NCBI RefSeq assembly: GCF_002968335.2
Contig: NZ_CP134398.1
Coordinates: 1,116,001 to 1,180,000, forward strand
Reading direction: 5' to 3'
Length of the DNA stretch: 64,000 nucleotides
Source of the DNA: Mycobacterium sp. ITM-2016-00316
GTDB taxonomy: Bacteria > Actinomycetota > Actinomycetes > Mycobacteriales > Mycobacteriaceae
Position 1 is the first letter of the stretch. Each line of letters starts with the position of its first letter. A program made the translations under genes and the position numbers. A model generated the notes under the pieces. That model worked only from the letters and a program-made list of their open reading frames with translations. It did no database searches and was not told the DNA's origin. This document shows, piece after piece, positions 24,256 to 32,951 of the stretch.

Positions 24256-25029
24256 GTGACATCTGATCCCGCGGTCCAGGAGTTCTGGGCCGAACTGCGC
24301 AAGACCACCCAGGCCAGGATCGGTTTGGGCCGGGCCGGTACCGCGCTGCCCACCCGTGAGGTCCTGGAACTGGCGGCCGCGCACGCCGCGGCCCGCGATG
24401 CCGTCCACATCCCGTTGGACGCCGATGCGCTCGCCGCTGCGGTGCGTGCGGCCGGCATCGGCGATCCGGTGCTGGTGACCAGCCGGGCCACCACCCGCGA
24501 TGAATACCTGCGCCGCCCGGATCTGGGCCGGATGCCCTCGGATGACATGGACGTACCGCCCAGCCCGGCCGATATCGGCTTCGTGCTGGCCGACGGACTG
24601 TCGCCGACCGCGCTGAGCCATCACGGGGCCGCACTGCTGACGGCCCTGGTGGATCGGTTGGGTGATCGGTACACCCTGGCGCCGCCGGTGATCGCCACCC
24701 AGGCCCGGGTGGCGCTCGGCGATCACATCGCGGCCGCGCAGGGGGTGCGCACACTGGTGCTGATCATCGGGGAACGTCCCGGTCTGAGCGTCGCCGACAG
24801 CCTCGGCATCTACCTGACGCACCTGCCGCGGCCCGGCCGCACCGACGCCGATCGCAACTGCATCTCCAACATCCACCCGCCCGACGGGCTGGGATACACC
24901 GAGGCGGCACGGGTGGCCGCCGGCCTGATCGGCGGGGCGGTGGCGCTCGGGCGGTCCGGCGTCGACCTCAAGGACACCTCGCGGTCCCTGGAATCCCTCG
25001 ACCGTGACGTCGATCGCGAGATCTCCTGA
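24256..25029 (+). CDS. eutC: Ethanolamine ammonia-lyase small subunit
   Basis: A 257-residue EutC. Motifs are RIGLGRAGTALPTREVLELAAAHAAARDAVH near the start and the cobalamin-contacting C-terminal part ISNIHPPDGLGYTEAARVA. GTG start 8 bases after eutB with GAGGAGCG upstream. It lacks the long N-terminal extension that targets some EutC proteins to microcompartments, in agreement with the absence of shell genes. Last gene of the island before rplM. Confidence 0.94.
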   Translation: MTSDPAVQEFWAELRKTTQARIGLGRAGTALPTREVLELAAAHAAARDAVHIPLDADALAAAVRAAGIGDPVLVTSRATTRDEYLRRPDLGRMPSDDMDVPPSPADIGFVLADGLSPTALSHHGAALLTALVDRLGDRYTLAPPVIATQARVALGDHIAAAQGVRTLVLIIGERPGLSVADSLGIYLTHLPRPGRTDADRNCISNIHPPDGLGYTEAARVAAGLIGGAVALGRSGVDLKDTSRSLESLDRDVDREIS

Positions 25030-25073
25030 GATTTGTCGCCGTCGTCGTCACGTCGGGCCGCGGTTTGGGCGTT

Positions 25074-25103
25074 TTGACCTGGGGTGACGGCGGCCGGTAA
25101 GCT
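25074..25103 (+). promoter_or_regulatory. Promoter of rplM-rpsI
   Basis: TTGACC (25074-25079) and TAAGCT (25098-25103), 18 bases apart, form a good housekeeping-sigma promoter. Transcription would start near 25110, leaving a GC-rich leader of about 110 bases before the rplM GTG, which could hold ribosomal-protein feedback control. Confidence 0.65.
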
Positions 25104-25223
25104 GCTGCGTTGGCGTGTGCTGCCCCACCGGGCATACGGGTCCCGGGTCAACGTCGGTCGCCGGGTAACCCCGAGCGCGTCCGCCTGACCGGCACCGTAA
25201 CCCGAGAGTAGAAGGTAAGCACT

Positions 25224-25663
25224 GTGCCTACTTACACGCCGAAGGCGGGTGACACCACGCGGTCGTGGTACGTCATCGACGCCCAAGACGTGGTGCTCGG
25301 CCGTCTCGCCGTCGAAGCAGCAAAGCTGCTGCGCGGCAAGCACAAGCCGACATTCACGCCCAACGTTGACGGTGGCGACTTCGTCATCGTCATCAATGCC
25401 GAGAAGATCGCCGTCAGCGGCGACAAGCTCACCAACAAGTTCGCTTACAGCCACTCGGGTTACCCGGGCGGTCTGCGCAAGCGCACCATCGGCGAGCTGC
25501 TGGAGAAGCACCCCACCCGTGTCGTGGAGAACGCCATCATCGGAATGCTGCCGCACAACAAGCTGAGTCGCCAGGTGCAGAAGAAGCTGAAGGTGTACGC
25601 CGGCCCGGAGCATCCGCATGCCGCGCAGCAGCCGATTCCGTTCGAGATCAAGCAGGTGGCGCA

Positions 25664-25667
<4 letters not shown>
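25224..25667 (+). CDS. rplM: 50S ribosomal protein L13
   Basis: A 147-residue L13: [46 protein letters not shown] N-terminus (here starting [10 protein letters not shown]), [57 protein letters not shown]. Component of the large ribosomal subunit, needed early in assembly. GTG start. The stop overlaps the rpsI start (ATGA), the normal bacterial L13-S9 pair. Confidence 0.97.
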
Positions 25668-26197
<530 letters not shown>

Positions 26198-26214
26198 TCT
26201 GTTCAGTCTGGACA

Positions 26215-26258
26215 CCGCCGGGTGTGGATTCCGATCCGCACCCGGCGGTTTCTTTTTA
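26215..26258 (+). terminator. Intrinsic terminator of rplM-rpsI
   Basis: CCGCCGGGTG (26215-26224) pairs with CACCCGGCGG (26239-26248) and is followed by TTTCTTTTT. A textbook hairpin with U-run, 17 bases after the rpsI stop. Confidence 0.9.
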
Positions 26259-26580
26259 TCGTGACCTTGTTTGCTGAGCTCTCGGCGGTAGGGCGTGGGT
26301 AACGAGGTCGCGGGTGTCGCCACGTCCGGGCCCATGACTGTTCATCACGGCGTTTTGGCCTGCAAAGCCATCGCTGACAGCGAACTCCCGGGACCCGGCG
26401 ACATGTTGGCCCTGACAGCGATGTTTGCGGGGCAGGTTTGACACCGCACGCAACGGTGAACCACCTTGGGTGTGGAAGCGGGGGCGCTGAACGATGCGCC
26501 CAGGCAGAGAATCTGCCGTCGGTACGAGATCAGTCAGCTCGTGGGGGACCGGCACCGCTCCGCTGACTGAAAGGATGCAC
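26259..26580 (+). other. Gene-free leader before a secreted-protein gene
   Basis: About 320 bases with no supported gene. A 35-codon frame from ATG 26334 to 26441 exists but has no ribosome site or recognisable product. The end carries GAAAGGA, the ribosome site of the following gene. No clear promoter motif stands out. Confidence 0.4.
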
Positions 26581-27054
26581 ATGAAGAAAATGACCGTGAC
26601 CCGAGTAACCGCCGGTGCCGCCCTTGGTAGCGCTCTTCTCCTGTTCGGAGGGGCCGCAGCGGCCAACGCCGAGCCCGGCGACGGCCGCGTGGACCTCGCC
26701 ATCGGCACGGCCGGTGTCCTCACCGGTGTGCCGATCGAGACGGCCACCCAGATCGCCGCAGGCGTCTGCGACAGCGATGCCACCACGATCTCCACCGTCG
26801 CCGAGAGTGTCGACGCCAGTGGCACGCAGCAGAGCGTGTGCAACAACGACATCGGCGCCGTCGACTTCCGGCAGAACACCGCGACCGTCGAGGACGGTAC
26901 CTCCGGTGTCATCGATGCGCCCGGCACCGCAGAGGGTGCTTCCTTCTCCGAGGAGCCCGTGACGGAGACCGAGGTGCCGGCACCGGATGACGTGACCGGC
27001 GACGAGGAGCCCACCACCACGACCACGACGCCTGTCCCCGCACCCGTCGGGTAG
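26581..27054 (+). CDS. Small secreted protein with Thr/Pro-rich tail
   Basis: A 157-residue protein; ATG 26581 is preferred over ATG 26575 because AAAGGA lies 7 bases upstream. It has a signal peptide: basic start MKKMTVTR, a hydrophobic stretch and a cleavage site after AAAANA near residue 30. The mature part has two Cys (GVCDSD and QSVCNND), likely a disulfide, and an acidic Thr-rich tail ([13 protein letters not shown]). I recognise no family. It probably is exported to the cell envelope. Confidence 0.78.
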   Translation: MKKMTVTRVTAGAALGSALLLFGGAAAANAEPGDGRVDLAIGTAGVLTGVPIETATQIAAGVCDSDATTISTVAESVDASGTQQSVCNNDIGAVDFRQNTATVEDGTSGVIDAPGTAEGASFSEEPVTETEVPAPDDVTGDEEPTTTTTTPVPAPVG

Positions 27055-27212
27055 CGAGATCAGGTCGAACAGCAGCACCACCCACCGCCCGTACCCGACA
27101 GGGTGCGGGCGGTGGTCCGTTCGGGGCACGATCGGGTATCGGTTGGGCGCCGAGACGGCCTCAGGGGTTGTCAGTTGGCTCTTTGGGCGTCCTGTGTGAG
27201 AAATTTGTGGGC

Positions 27213-28550
27213 ATGGCTCGACTGTTCGGCACCGACGGCGTGCGCGGAGTCGCCAACCTCGACCTGACCGCCGAGTTGGCGCTCGCTCTGGGCGCAGCCG
27301 CTGCGCGGCGGCTGGGCTCGTCGGGCGGCGCCCGGCGCAGGTTCGCCGTGGTGGGCCGCGATCCACGCGCCAGCGGCGAGATGCTGGAGGCCGCGGTCAT
27401 CGCCGGGCTGACCAGTGAGGGCATCGATGCGCTGCGCGTCGGAGTGCTTCCCACTCCCGCAGTGGCGTACTTGACCAGCGCCTATGACGCCGATTTCGGC
27501 ATCATGATCTCCGCGTCACACAATCCGATGCCCGATAACGGCATCAAGATCTTCGGCCCCGGCGGGCACAAGCTCGACGACGCCACCGAGGACCGCATCG
27601 ATGAGTTGTTGACCTCTGGTCCGGGTGTCCGTCCCCTGGGTGGCGGCATCGGGCGGGTCGTGGATGCCGAGGACGCCCTGGACCGCTATCTGCGCCACGT
27701 CGCCAAGGCCGTCACCGCCCGGCTGGACGGCATCAAGGTGGTGGTCGACTGCGCCAACGGCGCGGCCTATACCGCCGCGCCGCTGGCCTACAGGGCGGCG
27801 GGTGCCGAGGTCATCACCCTGAACGCCGAGCCCAACGGTCTCAACATCAACGACGGCTGCGGTTCCACCCATATGGAGCAGTTACAGCAGGCGGTGCTTG
27901 CTCATGGCGCCGACCTGGGCCTGGCTCACGACGGTGACGCCGACCGGTGCCTGGCCGTGGACGCGCGCGGTGAGCTCATCGACGGGGACGCCATCATGGT
28001 GATGATGGCGCTGGCCATGCAGGAAGCCGGGGAACTGGCCTCGGACACCCTGGTCGCCACCGTGATGAGCAATCTGGGGCTGCACCTGGCGATGCGGGCG
28101 GCCGGTATCGAGGTCCGCACCACCGCGGTCGGCGACCGGTATGTGCTCGAGGAACTGCGGGCCGGCGAGTTCTCGCTGGGTGGTGAGCAGTCCGGCCATA
28201 TCGTGCTGCCGAGCTTTGGCACCACCGGTGACGGGATCGTCACCGGACTGCGGTTGATGTCGCGGATGGCGCACACCGGTTCGACGCTGGCCGAGCTGTG
28301 TGCGCCGATGCAGACGTTGCCGCAGGTATTGATCAATGTCGCGGTGGCGGACAAGACGACCGTCGCCCAGGCGGCCACGGTGCGGACCGCGGTCGCCGCG
28401 GCCGAGGCCGAGCTCGGTGACACCGGCCGGATCCTGCTGCGCCCCTCGGGAACCGAGCAGGTGGTTCGGGTCATGGTGGAAGCCGCCGACGCCGACACCG
28501 CTCGCCAGCTCGCGGTGCGGGTCGCCGAATCGGTCAGCCGGCAGAACTAG
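27213..28550 (+). CDS. glmM: Phosphoglucosamine mutase
   Basis: A 445-residue alpha-D-phosphohexomutase that interconverts glucosamine 6- and 1-phosphate on the way to UDP-N-acetylglucosamine. Start [15 protein letters not shown]. The phosphoserine loop is [14 protein letters not shown] near residue 100, the metal loop is [11 protein letters not shown] near residue 245, the sugar loop is GGEQSGHI and the phosphate loop is [15 protein letters not shown]. It works with GlmS, encoded 5.4 kb downstream, as in M. tuberculosis. Confidence 0.96.
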   Translation: MARLFGTDGVRGVANLDLTAELALALGAAAARRLGSSGGARRRFAVVGRDPRASGEMLEAAVIAGLTSEGIDALRVGVLPTPAVAYLTSAYDADFGIMISASHNPMPDNGIKIFGPGGHKLDDATEDRIDELLTSGPGVRPLGGGIGRVVDAEDALDRYLRHVAKAVTARLDGIKVVVDCANGAAYTAAPLAYRAAGAEVITLNAEPNGLNINDGCGSTHMEQLQQAVLAHGADLGLAHDGDADRCLAVDARGELIDGDAIMVMMALAMQEAGELASDTLVATVMSNLGLHLAMRAAGIEVRTTAVGDRYVLEELRAGEFSLGGEQSGHIVLPSFGTTGDGIVTGLRLMSRMAHTGSTLAELCAPMQTLPQVLINVAVADKTTVAQAATVRTAVAAAEAELGDTGRILLRPSGTEQVVRVMVEAADADTARQLAVRVAESVSRQN

Positions 28551-28562
28551 TTTCGCCGGGAG

Positions 28563-28589
28563 GGAACCGAACCGGGCGCCGCTGCGTCC
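28563..28589 (+). promoter_or_regulatory. ECF-sigma (SigM-like) promoter before the Rv3440c-like gene
   Basis: GGAAC (28563-28567), 17 bases, CGTCC (28585-28589). 26 of 27 bases match the block before esxU at 1830-1856. The next ATG is only 10 bases downstream, so the transcript would be leaderless or nearly so. Confidence 0.65.
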
Positions 28590-28598
28590 AATCTGGGT

Positions 28599-28904
28599 AT
28601 GGGACTCACCGATTCAGCCCGGATGGATGTCGCCGCGGTACTCGATATCGCGCACCGCTACGACGATGCCGCCGATCAGGTGGATGGCGCGTGGCAGCGC
28701 TGCCAGAGTGCGCTGGCCTTCACCGGTGCGCGGGCCGGCCGGGAGTACACCGACGCGGGAGCCCAGGTGCGCCGGTCTGTCGAGCACGCGATCGGCGCAC
28801 TGCATGGCTGGTCAGGTAGCTCTCGTGAGATCGCTGCGCAACTCCGGGTTTCCGCCGAGGATTATGCGCAGATCGATGACCGCGCGGCCCGCCGGATCGG
28901 ATGA
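28599..28904 (+). CDS. Small type VII secretion-associated protein (Rv3440c-like)
   Basis: A 101-residue helical protein of the EspC/DUF2580-like size class: MDVAAVLDIAHRYDDAADQVDGAW near the start, HAIGALHGWSG in the middle, and REIAAQLRVSAEDYAQIDDRAARR at the end, which resembles the Y-x3-D secretion signal of type VII substrates. Its SigM-like promoter is shared with esxU-esxT, suggesting co-expression with ESX-4. The stop overlaps the next start (ATGA). Function unproven. Confidence 0.75.
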   Translation: MGLTDSARMDVAAVLDIAHRYDDAADQVDGAWQRCQSALAFTGARAGREYTDAGAQVRRSVEHAIGALHGWSGSSREIAAQLRVSAEDYAQIDDRAARRIG

Positions 28905-30241
28905 ACGGCATGCTTGCCGCGGGAGCGCCCGCGGCCGAGGTGATGACCGAGTATGTGCGGGCCTGCCGCCGGCTCGGGCATTCGGTGCCGGAGCCGGCAC
29001 ACCTGCACGCCGCCTACACCGCTGAGGAGGGACTGGATCTCCAAGCGCTCGACGACGACCGCCGCACGCTGTCGGAAGCGCTCGCCGCGGCCGAGGCGGC
29101 ACTGGTGCTGCAGGAACAGGCCCGACGCGCGCTGGCCGCGGTGTGGCGGGGCGCCGGGGCCGTGGCGGCGGTCGATCACCTTGTGCGCCATACCGAAACG
29201 GCGGCTACCGTCGTCGACGGACTGCGCGCCAGCGTGGCCGCGCTCGGTGAGTTGCGAAACCACCTGTGGCAGTTGATCGATGCCAAGGTCGACAGCACCC
29301 AGGGCATCGAGGCGCGCGGGACGAGAGCCGAGTGGCTGAGCGCGGCCCGCACCGTCACGACCGGTGCCGGGGATCGGGCCGCCGCCAGTGAAATGGTGGA
29401 CATGCACGTCGCGCCGTTCGTGGCCAACGATATCGCCCTCGACTGGGCTTCCACGATGCGCGACACCGAGACGGCGATCCGGCAGGCGTACCGAGATGCG
29501 GCCGCCGCCATCGCTTCGCAGGCAACGGTTGTCTTCGACCGTCCCGGTCTGTCCGGGACCATCCCTGTTGCCGCCGAACCAGATTCCGCGCCTGCAGCTC
29601 GTGCCTCGGTGGCGCCGGCCGGCTTCGTTGCAGGTCCGGCACCTGCGGATGCTGCGCCCGCGCAGATCCCGGTCGGGCCGACCGTTGCCCCGGCCGCGCT
29701 GCCTGTGGCCGCTACCGCCACCCCGCCGCCGCCCCCACCGCCGCCGGTGGCCGATCCGATGGCTGCGGCACCCATGGCGTCGGGCGCGTCGCCGCTCGGT
29801 TCGGGCATGTCGGGTCTATCGGGTCTCGGACAGTCCTTCGCCGACATGCTGGGCGGACTGTTGGGTTCCGATGGTGGGCTCGGTGAAAGTCTGGGCGCCG
29901 CCGGTGAACTGGATTCCCTCGCCGACGATGAGCCGGAGGCCGACGAACTGGACGGTCTGACCGAGCGGGACCCCGACGACGAGGACGACGAGGACGACGA
30001 AGACCCGGAGGACGCGGAACCGCCTGCGGAAGAGGGGGCCGCCGAAGAGCCGGTCGAGCAGGCGGAGGCCGAAGCGCCGGCGGAACCCGTTGCACCCGTT
30101 GCGGTGCCACCGGAACCGGTGGTGCCGACACCGGTCCCCGAGCCGTTGGCCGATCCGGCGGTGGCGGCGCCCGCCGAGCCGGTACCGGCCGACACGCCGT
30201 GCGAGATCGCGGCCGACGAGCTGCCCCAAGCCGGTCCCTGA
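28901..30241 (+). CDS. Alanine/proline-rich acidic protein (Rv3439c-like)
   Basis: A 446-residue protein coupled to the preceding small gene. Residues 1-210 are helical, with a WXG-like turn VWRGAGAVAAV near residue 80. About 215-330 are Pro/Ala-rich, including eight consecutive prolines. Residues about 345-375 are extremely acidic (DPDDEDDEDDEDPED), followed by a Pro/Glu/Val-rich tail. There is no signal peptide. The pair resembles a type VII substrate with a larger partner, as PE/PPE or EspC/EspA do, but I cannot assign a function. In M. tuberculosis the equivalent position holds Rv3439c, also Ala/Pro-rich. Confidence 0.72.
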   Translation: MNGMLAAGAPAAEVMTEYVRACRRLGHSVPEPAHLHAAYTAEEGLDLQALDDDRRTLSEALAAAEAALVLQEQARRALAAVWRGAGAVAAVDHLVRHTETAATVVDGLRASVAALGELRNHLWQLIDAKVDSTQGIEARGTRAEWLSAARTVTTGAGDRAAASEMVDMHVAPFVANDIALDWASTMRDTETAIRQAYRDAAAAIASQATVVFDRPGLSGTIPVAAEPDSAPAARASVAPAGFVAGPAPADAAPAQIPVGPTVAPAALPVAATATPPPPPPPPVADPMAAAPMASGASPLGSGMSGLSGLGQSFADMLGGLLGSDGGLGESLGAAGELDSLADDEPEADELDGLTERDPDDEDDEDDEDPEDAEPPAEEGAAEEPVEQAEAEAPAEPVAPVAVPPEPVVPTPVPEPLADPAVAAPAEPVPADTPCEIAADELPQAGP

Positions 30242-30264
30242 GCTAGGAACTGCGGGTGAAACGC

Positions 30265-30320
30265 AAAATCGACGAGATGGTCGTTGCCAAGAGGTCTGGC
30301 GTGACCATTTCGTCGATTTT
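30265..30320. terminator. Long near-perfect hairpin between convergent genes
   Basis: The 18-base arm 30265-30282 (starts AAAATCGACGAG) pairs with 30303-30320 (ends CGTCGATTTT) with a single G-U pair; the loop contains a further GCCA/TGGC. It is A-rich at one foot and T-rich at the other, so it can terminate both the Rv3439c-like gene and rhlE. Confidence 0.7.
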
Positions 30321-30333
30321 GATCGAAGGACTG

Positions 30334-31695
30334 TTAGCGCGAGCCGGTGCGCGCCGTTCCGGAACCGCTGCGGCGCTGTCCGCCGCGACCGCCACTGGAG
30401 CGACCGCCGCCGGTGTGGCCCGAACCCGCCGCACCGGTGCCGCCGGCACGCTGCGGCCTGCGGCGCCGTCCGGGCTGCTGCGCGGTGCGCGCCGGGGGTT
30501 CCGGGGTGTCGATCACGAGACCGCCGGTGAAGGACCGCTCGCCGGGGGCGATCTCCAGCAGCACCGGGTGTGAGGCGCCGCTGAACTTGGTGATGGTCGG
30601 CTTGACGCCGGCCTTGCGGGTCAGCACCCGCACATCGGCGACCTGGTCGTCGACCATGAGGGTCACCACGGTGCCATCGTTGCCGGCACGCGCGGTACGC
30701 CCGGACCGGTGCAGGTAGGCCTTGTGCTCGACCGGCGGGTCGGCGTGCACCACCAGGTTGACATCGTCGACGTGGATACCGCGCGCGGCAATATCGGTGG
30801 CGACAAGCACCGAGGCGGAGCCATCGGAGAATGCCCCGAGGTTGCGGGTACGGGCGTTCTGGGAAAGGTTGCCGTGCAGTTCGACTGCCGACACACCGCG
30901 TGAATTCAGCTTGCGGGCAAGGCCTTTTGCGCCGTACTTGGTGCGGGCGAACACGATGGTGCGCCCGGGTGAGGCGGCCAGGTCGGCCAGCACGTCGAAT
31001 CGCGCTGCGCCGTCGACGTGCAGGACGTGGTGGATCAGTGTGGAGACCGGTGAATTCTCGGAGTCCACGCTGTGCACGATCGGGTTGCGCAGGTAGCGCT
31101 GGACCAGCACGTCGACGCCGCCGTCGAGGGTGGCCGAGAACAGCAGCCGCTGGCAGTCGCGCGGGGTGCGGTCGAGCAGGCGCTTCACCGGGGGCAGGAA
31201 GCCGAGGTCGGCCATGTGGTCGGCCTCGTCGAGCACGGTGATCTGCACTGCGGACAGGTCGGCGTGACCGGACTTCACGTGGTCTTCCAGGCGGCCGGGG
31301 CAGGCGATGACGATATCGACACCGTCACGCAGCTTCTGGATCTGCGGGCCGGCGCTGACGCCACCGAAGACGGTCACCGAACGCAGGCCGGTGGCCTTGG
31401 CCAACGGTGCGAGCGACGCGTCGATCTGGGTGGCCAGTTCGCGGGTCGGGGCCAGGATCAGCGCGCGTGGCTGACCGGAACGCCGCGGGGTGGCCGAGGC
31501 GGCCAGACGGGCGACGACCGGAAGCAGGAATGCGTAGGTCTTGCCGGATCCGGTGCGACCGCGGCCGAGCACATCGCGGCCGGCCAGCGAATCGGGAAGT
31601 GTCGCGGACTGGATGGGGAAGGGGGACTCGATGCCAGCGGCAGTGAGTGTGGTGACAACGGCTTCGGGCAGGCCGAAGTCGGCAAACGTAGACAA
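30334..31695 (-). CDS. rhlE: DEAD-box RNA helicase RhlE
   Basis: A 453-residue helicase. Start TTG 31695 (STFADFGLPEAVV) with GGAG 5 bases upstream is preferred over a longer frame to 31803. Motifs in order: Q motif (PFPIQSATLPDSLAGRD), Walker A GRTGSGKT, PTRELATQ, DEADHMADLGF, SAT, ATDIAARGIH and HRSGRTARAG. The C-terminal tail of about 50 residues is Gly/Arg/Ser-rich (GRRRRPQRAGG, GGGRSSGGRGGQRRSG), typical of RNA-binding tails. It unwinds structured RNA in cold shock and RNA decay. M. tuberculosis rhlE (Rv3211) lies elsewhere, so this is a different location or paralogue. Confidence 0.9.
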   Translation of the reverse strand: MSTFADFGLPEAVVTTLTAAGIESPFPIQSATLPDSLAGRDVLGRGRTGSGKTYAFLLPVVARLAASATPRRSGQPRALILAPTRELATQIDASLAPLAKATGLRSVTVFGGVSAGPQIQKLRDGVDIVIACPGRLEDHVKSGHADLSAVQITVLDEADHMADLGFLPPVKRLLDRTPRDCQRLLFSATLDGGVDVLVQRYLRNPIVHSVDSENSPVSTLIHHVLHVDGAARFDVLADLAASPGRTIVFARTKYGAKGLARKLNSRGVSAVELHGNLSQNARTRNLGAFSDGSASVLVATDIAARGIHVDDVNLVVHADPPVEHKAYLHRSGRTARAGNDGTVVTLMVDDQVADVRVLTRKAGVKPTITKFSGASHPVLLEIAPGERSFTGGLVIDTPEPPARTAQQPGRRRRPQRAGGTGAAGSGHTGGGRSSGGRGGQRRSGSGTARTGSR

Positions 31696-31863
31696 GAATG
31701 CTCCATGGATAGGAATGGTCGTCCTGCCCGGCGCGGATGGTTCCCGCGGCTCTCGGTGTGACGATCGAGCAGGGCTCAAGAAATGGCCCTGGCGAAGCGG
31801 CAAAAGGCAGAACAGACGATGCCGCTGTGGTCCACGATACCCAAGGAACCCGTTTGGCCCTAA

Positions 31864-32904
31864 CTATGAGGCGAGCGTCACCAATTCCTCGGTGAATCGC
31901 ACGGCCTCGGCGTCGTCGGTGGCCAGCGGATGGACCAGCATCGTCGTCACGCCGGCCTCCTTGTAGGCGGCCAAGCGCTCCTTGACAAATCCGCGTGGGC
32001 CGACCAGCGACACGTGCCGCACCAGTTCGTCGGGCACCGCGGCGATTGCCTCGTCCTTCTTGCCCGCCAGGAACAGCTCCTGGATGTGGTCGGCCACCTC
32101 ACCGAACCCGTACCGGGTGGCCAGATTGTGGTAGAAGTTCTTGCCCTTTGCGCCCATGCCGCCGATGTACAGCGCCAGTTGGGGTTTGGCCCAGGCCAGC
32201 CGATCCTCGACGTCATCGCCGATCGCGAGGCTGGCGCTGACCATGATGTCCAGCGGGCCCCGGGCGGGATCGCGCTTGGCGTAGCCGGCCCGCAGTGCGT
32301 CGCCCCACACTTCGTCGGCCTTCTCGGGGTAGAAGAACACCGGCTGCCAGCCCTCGGCGATTTCTGCGGTCAGTTCAACGTTTTTCGGCCCCAGTGCCGC
32401 GATGGTGATCGGGATATTCTCCCGCACAGGGTGATTGATGAGGCGCAGCGGTTTGCCAAGGCCGGTGCCACGGCCCTCGGGCAGCGGGATCTGGTAGTGC
32501 TTGCCCTCGTAGTTCACCTTCTCGCGGCGCCAGACCTGGCGGCAGATGTCGACGACCTCGCGGGTGCGGCCCATCGGGGCGTCGAACGGGACGCCGTGGA
32601 AGCCCTCCATGACCTGGGGGCCCGAGGTGCCGATGCCGAGCCGGAAACGTCCGTCGGAGACGTAGTCCAGGCCGGCCGCGGTCATCGCCAGCAGGGTCGG
32701 GGTGCGCACATAGATCGGTACGACGCCGGATCCGAGTTCGATCGTCGAGGTCTTGGCGGCCAGGTACCCGAGCTGGCTGATGGCGTCATAGGAATACGCC
32801 TCGGCCACCAGCGCGATGTCGACGCCGACCTTTTCCAGTTCGACGACCTGCTCGACGGCCTGTTTGAAGCCGCCCGCGTAGCTGAGGAAGATTCCTGTGC
32901 GCAT
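31864..32904 (-). CDS. LLM-class F420-dependent oxidoreductase
   Basis: A 346-residue luciferase-like TIM-barrel protein: RTGIFLSYAGGFKQAVEQVVELEKVGVDIALVAEAYSYDA at the N-terminus, LGSGVVPIYVRTPTLLAMTAAGLDYVSDGRFRLGIGTSGPQV, then NIPITIAALGPKNVELTAEIAEGW. These match mycobacterial F420-dependent enzymes of unknown substrate. A palindromic operator lies 11 bases upstream of the ATG, so the gene has its own regulated promoter despite being only 47 bases after the upstream gene. Confidence 0.85.
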   Translation of the reverse strand: MRTGIFLSYAGGFKQAVEQVVELEKVGVDIALVAEAYSYDAISQLGYLAAKTSTIELGSGVVPIYVRTPTLLAMTAAGLDYVSDGRFRLGIGTSGPQVMEGFHGVPFDAPMGRTREVVDICRQVWRREKVNYEGKHYQIPLPEGRGTGLGKPLRLINHPVRENIPITIAALGPKNVELTAEIAEGWQPVFFYPEKADEVWGDALRAGYAKRDPARGPLDIMVSASLAIGDDVEDRLAWAKPQLALYIGGMGAKGKNFYHNLATRYGFGEVADHIQELFLAGKKDEAIAAVPDELVRHVSLVGPRGFVKERLAAYKEAGVTTMLVHPLATDDAEAVRFTEELVTLAS

Positions 32905-32914
32905 GAAAGAGTTA

Positions 32915-32940
32915 TATCACCAACCGGTTGGTTGGTGATA
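32915..32940. promoter_or_regulatory. Palindromic TetR-type operator
   Basis: TATCACCAACC (32915-32925), GGTT, GGTTGGTGATA (32930-32940): perfect 11-bp arms, with a nested perfect palindrome ACCAACCGGTTGGT (32919-32932). It sits between the hydrolase stop and the oxidoreductase start. The form is typical of TetR-family operators; no TetR gene is adjacent. Confidence 0.65.
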
Positions 32941-32951
32941 CTGCGAGAGGG

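Noticed and set aside
26334..26441. A 35-codon frame in the leader before the secreted-protein gene.
   Set aside because: No ribosome site, no promoter and no recognisable product.
30256..30573. A 105-codon plus-strand frame after the Rv3439c-like gene.
   Set aside because: It begins within the hairpin and runs opposite the rhlE tail; low-complexity Ala/Arg shadow.
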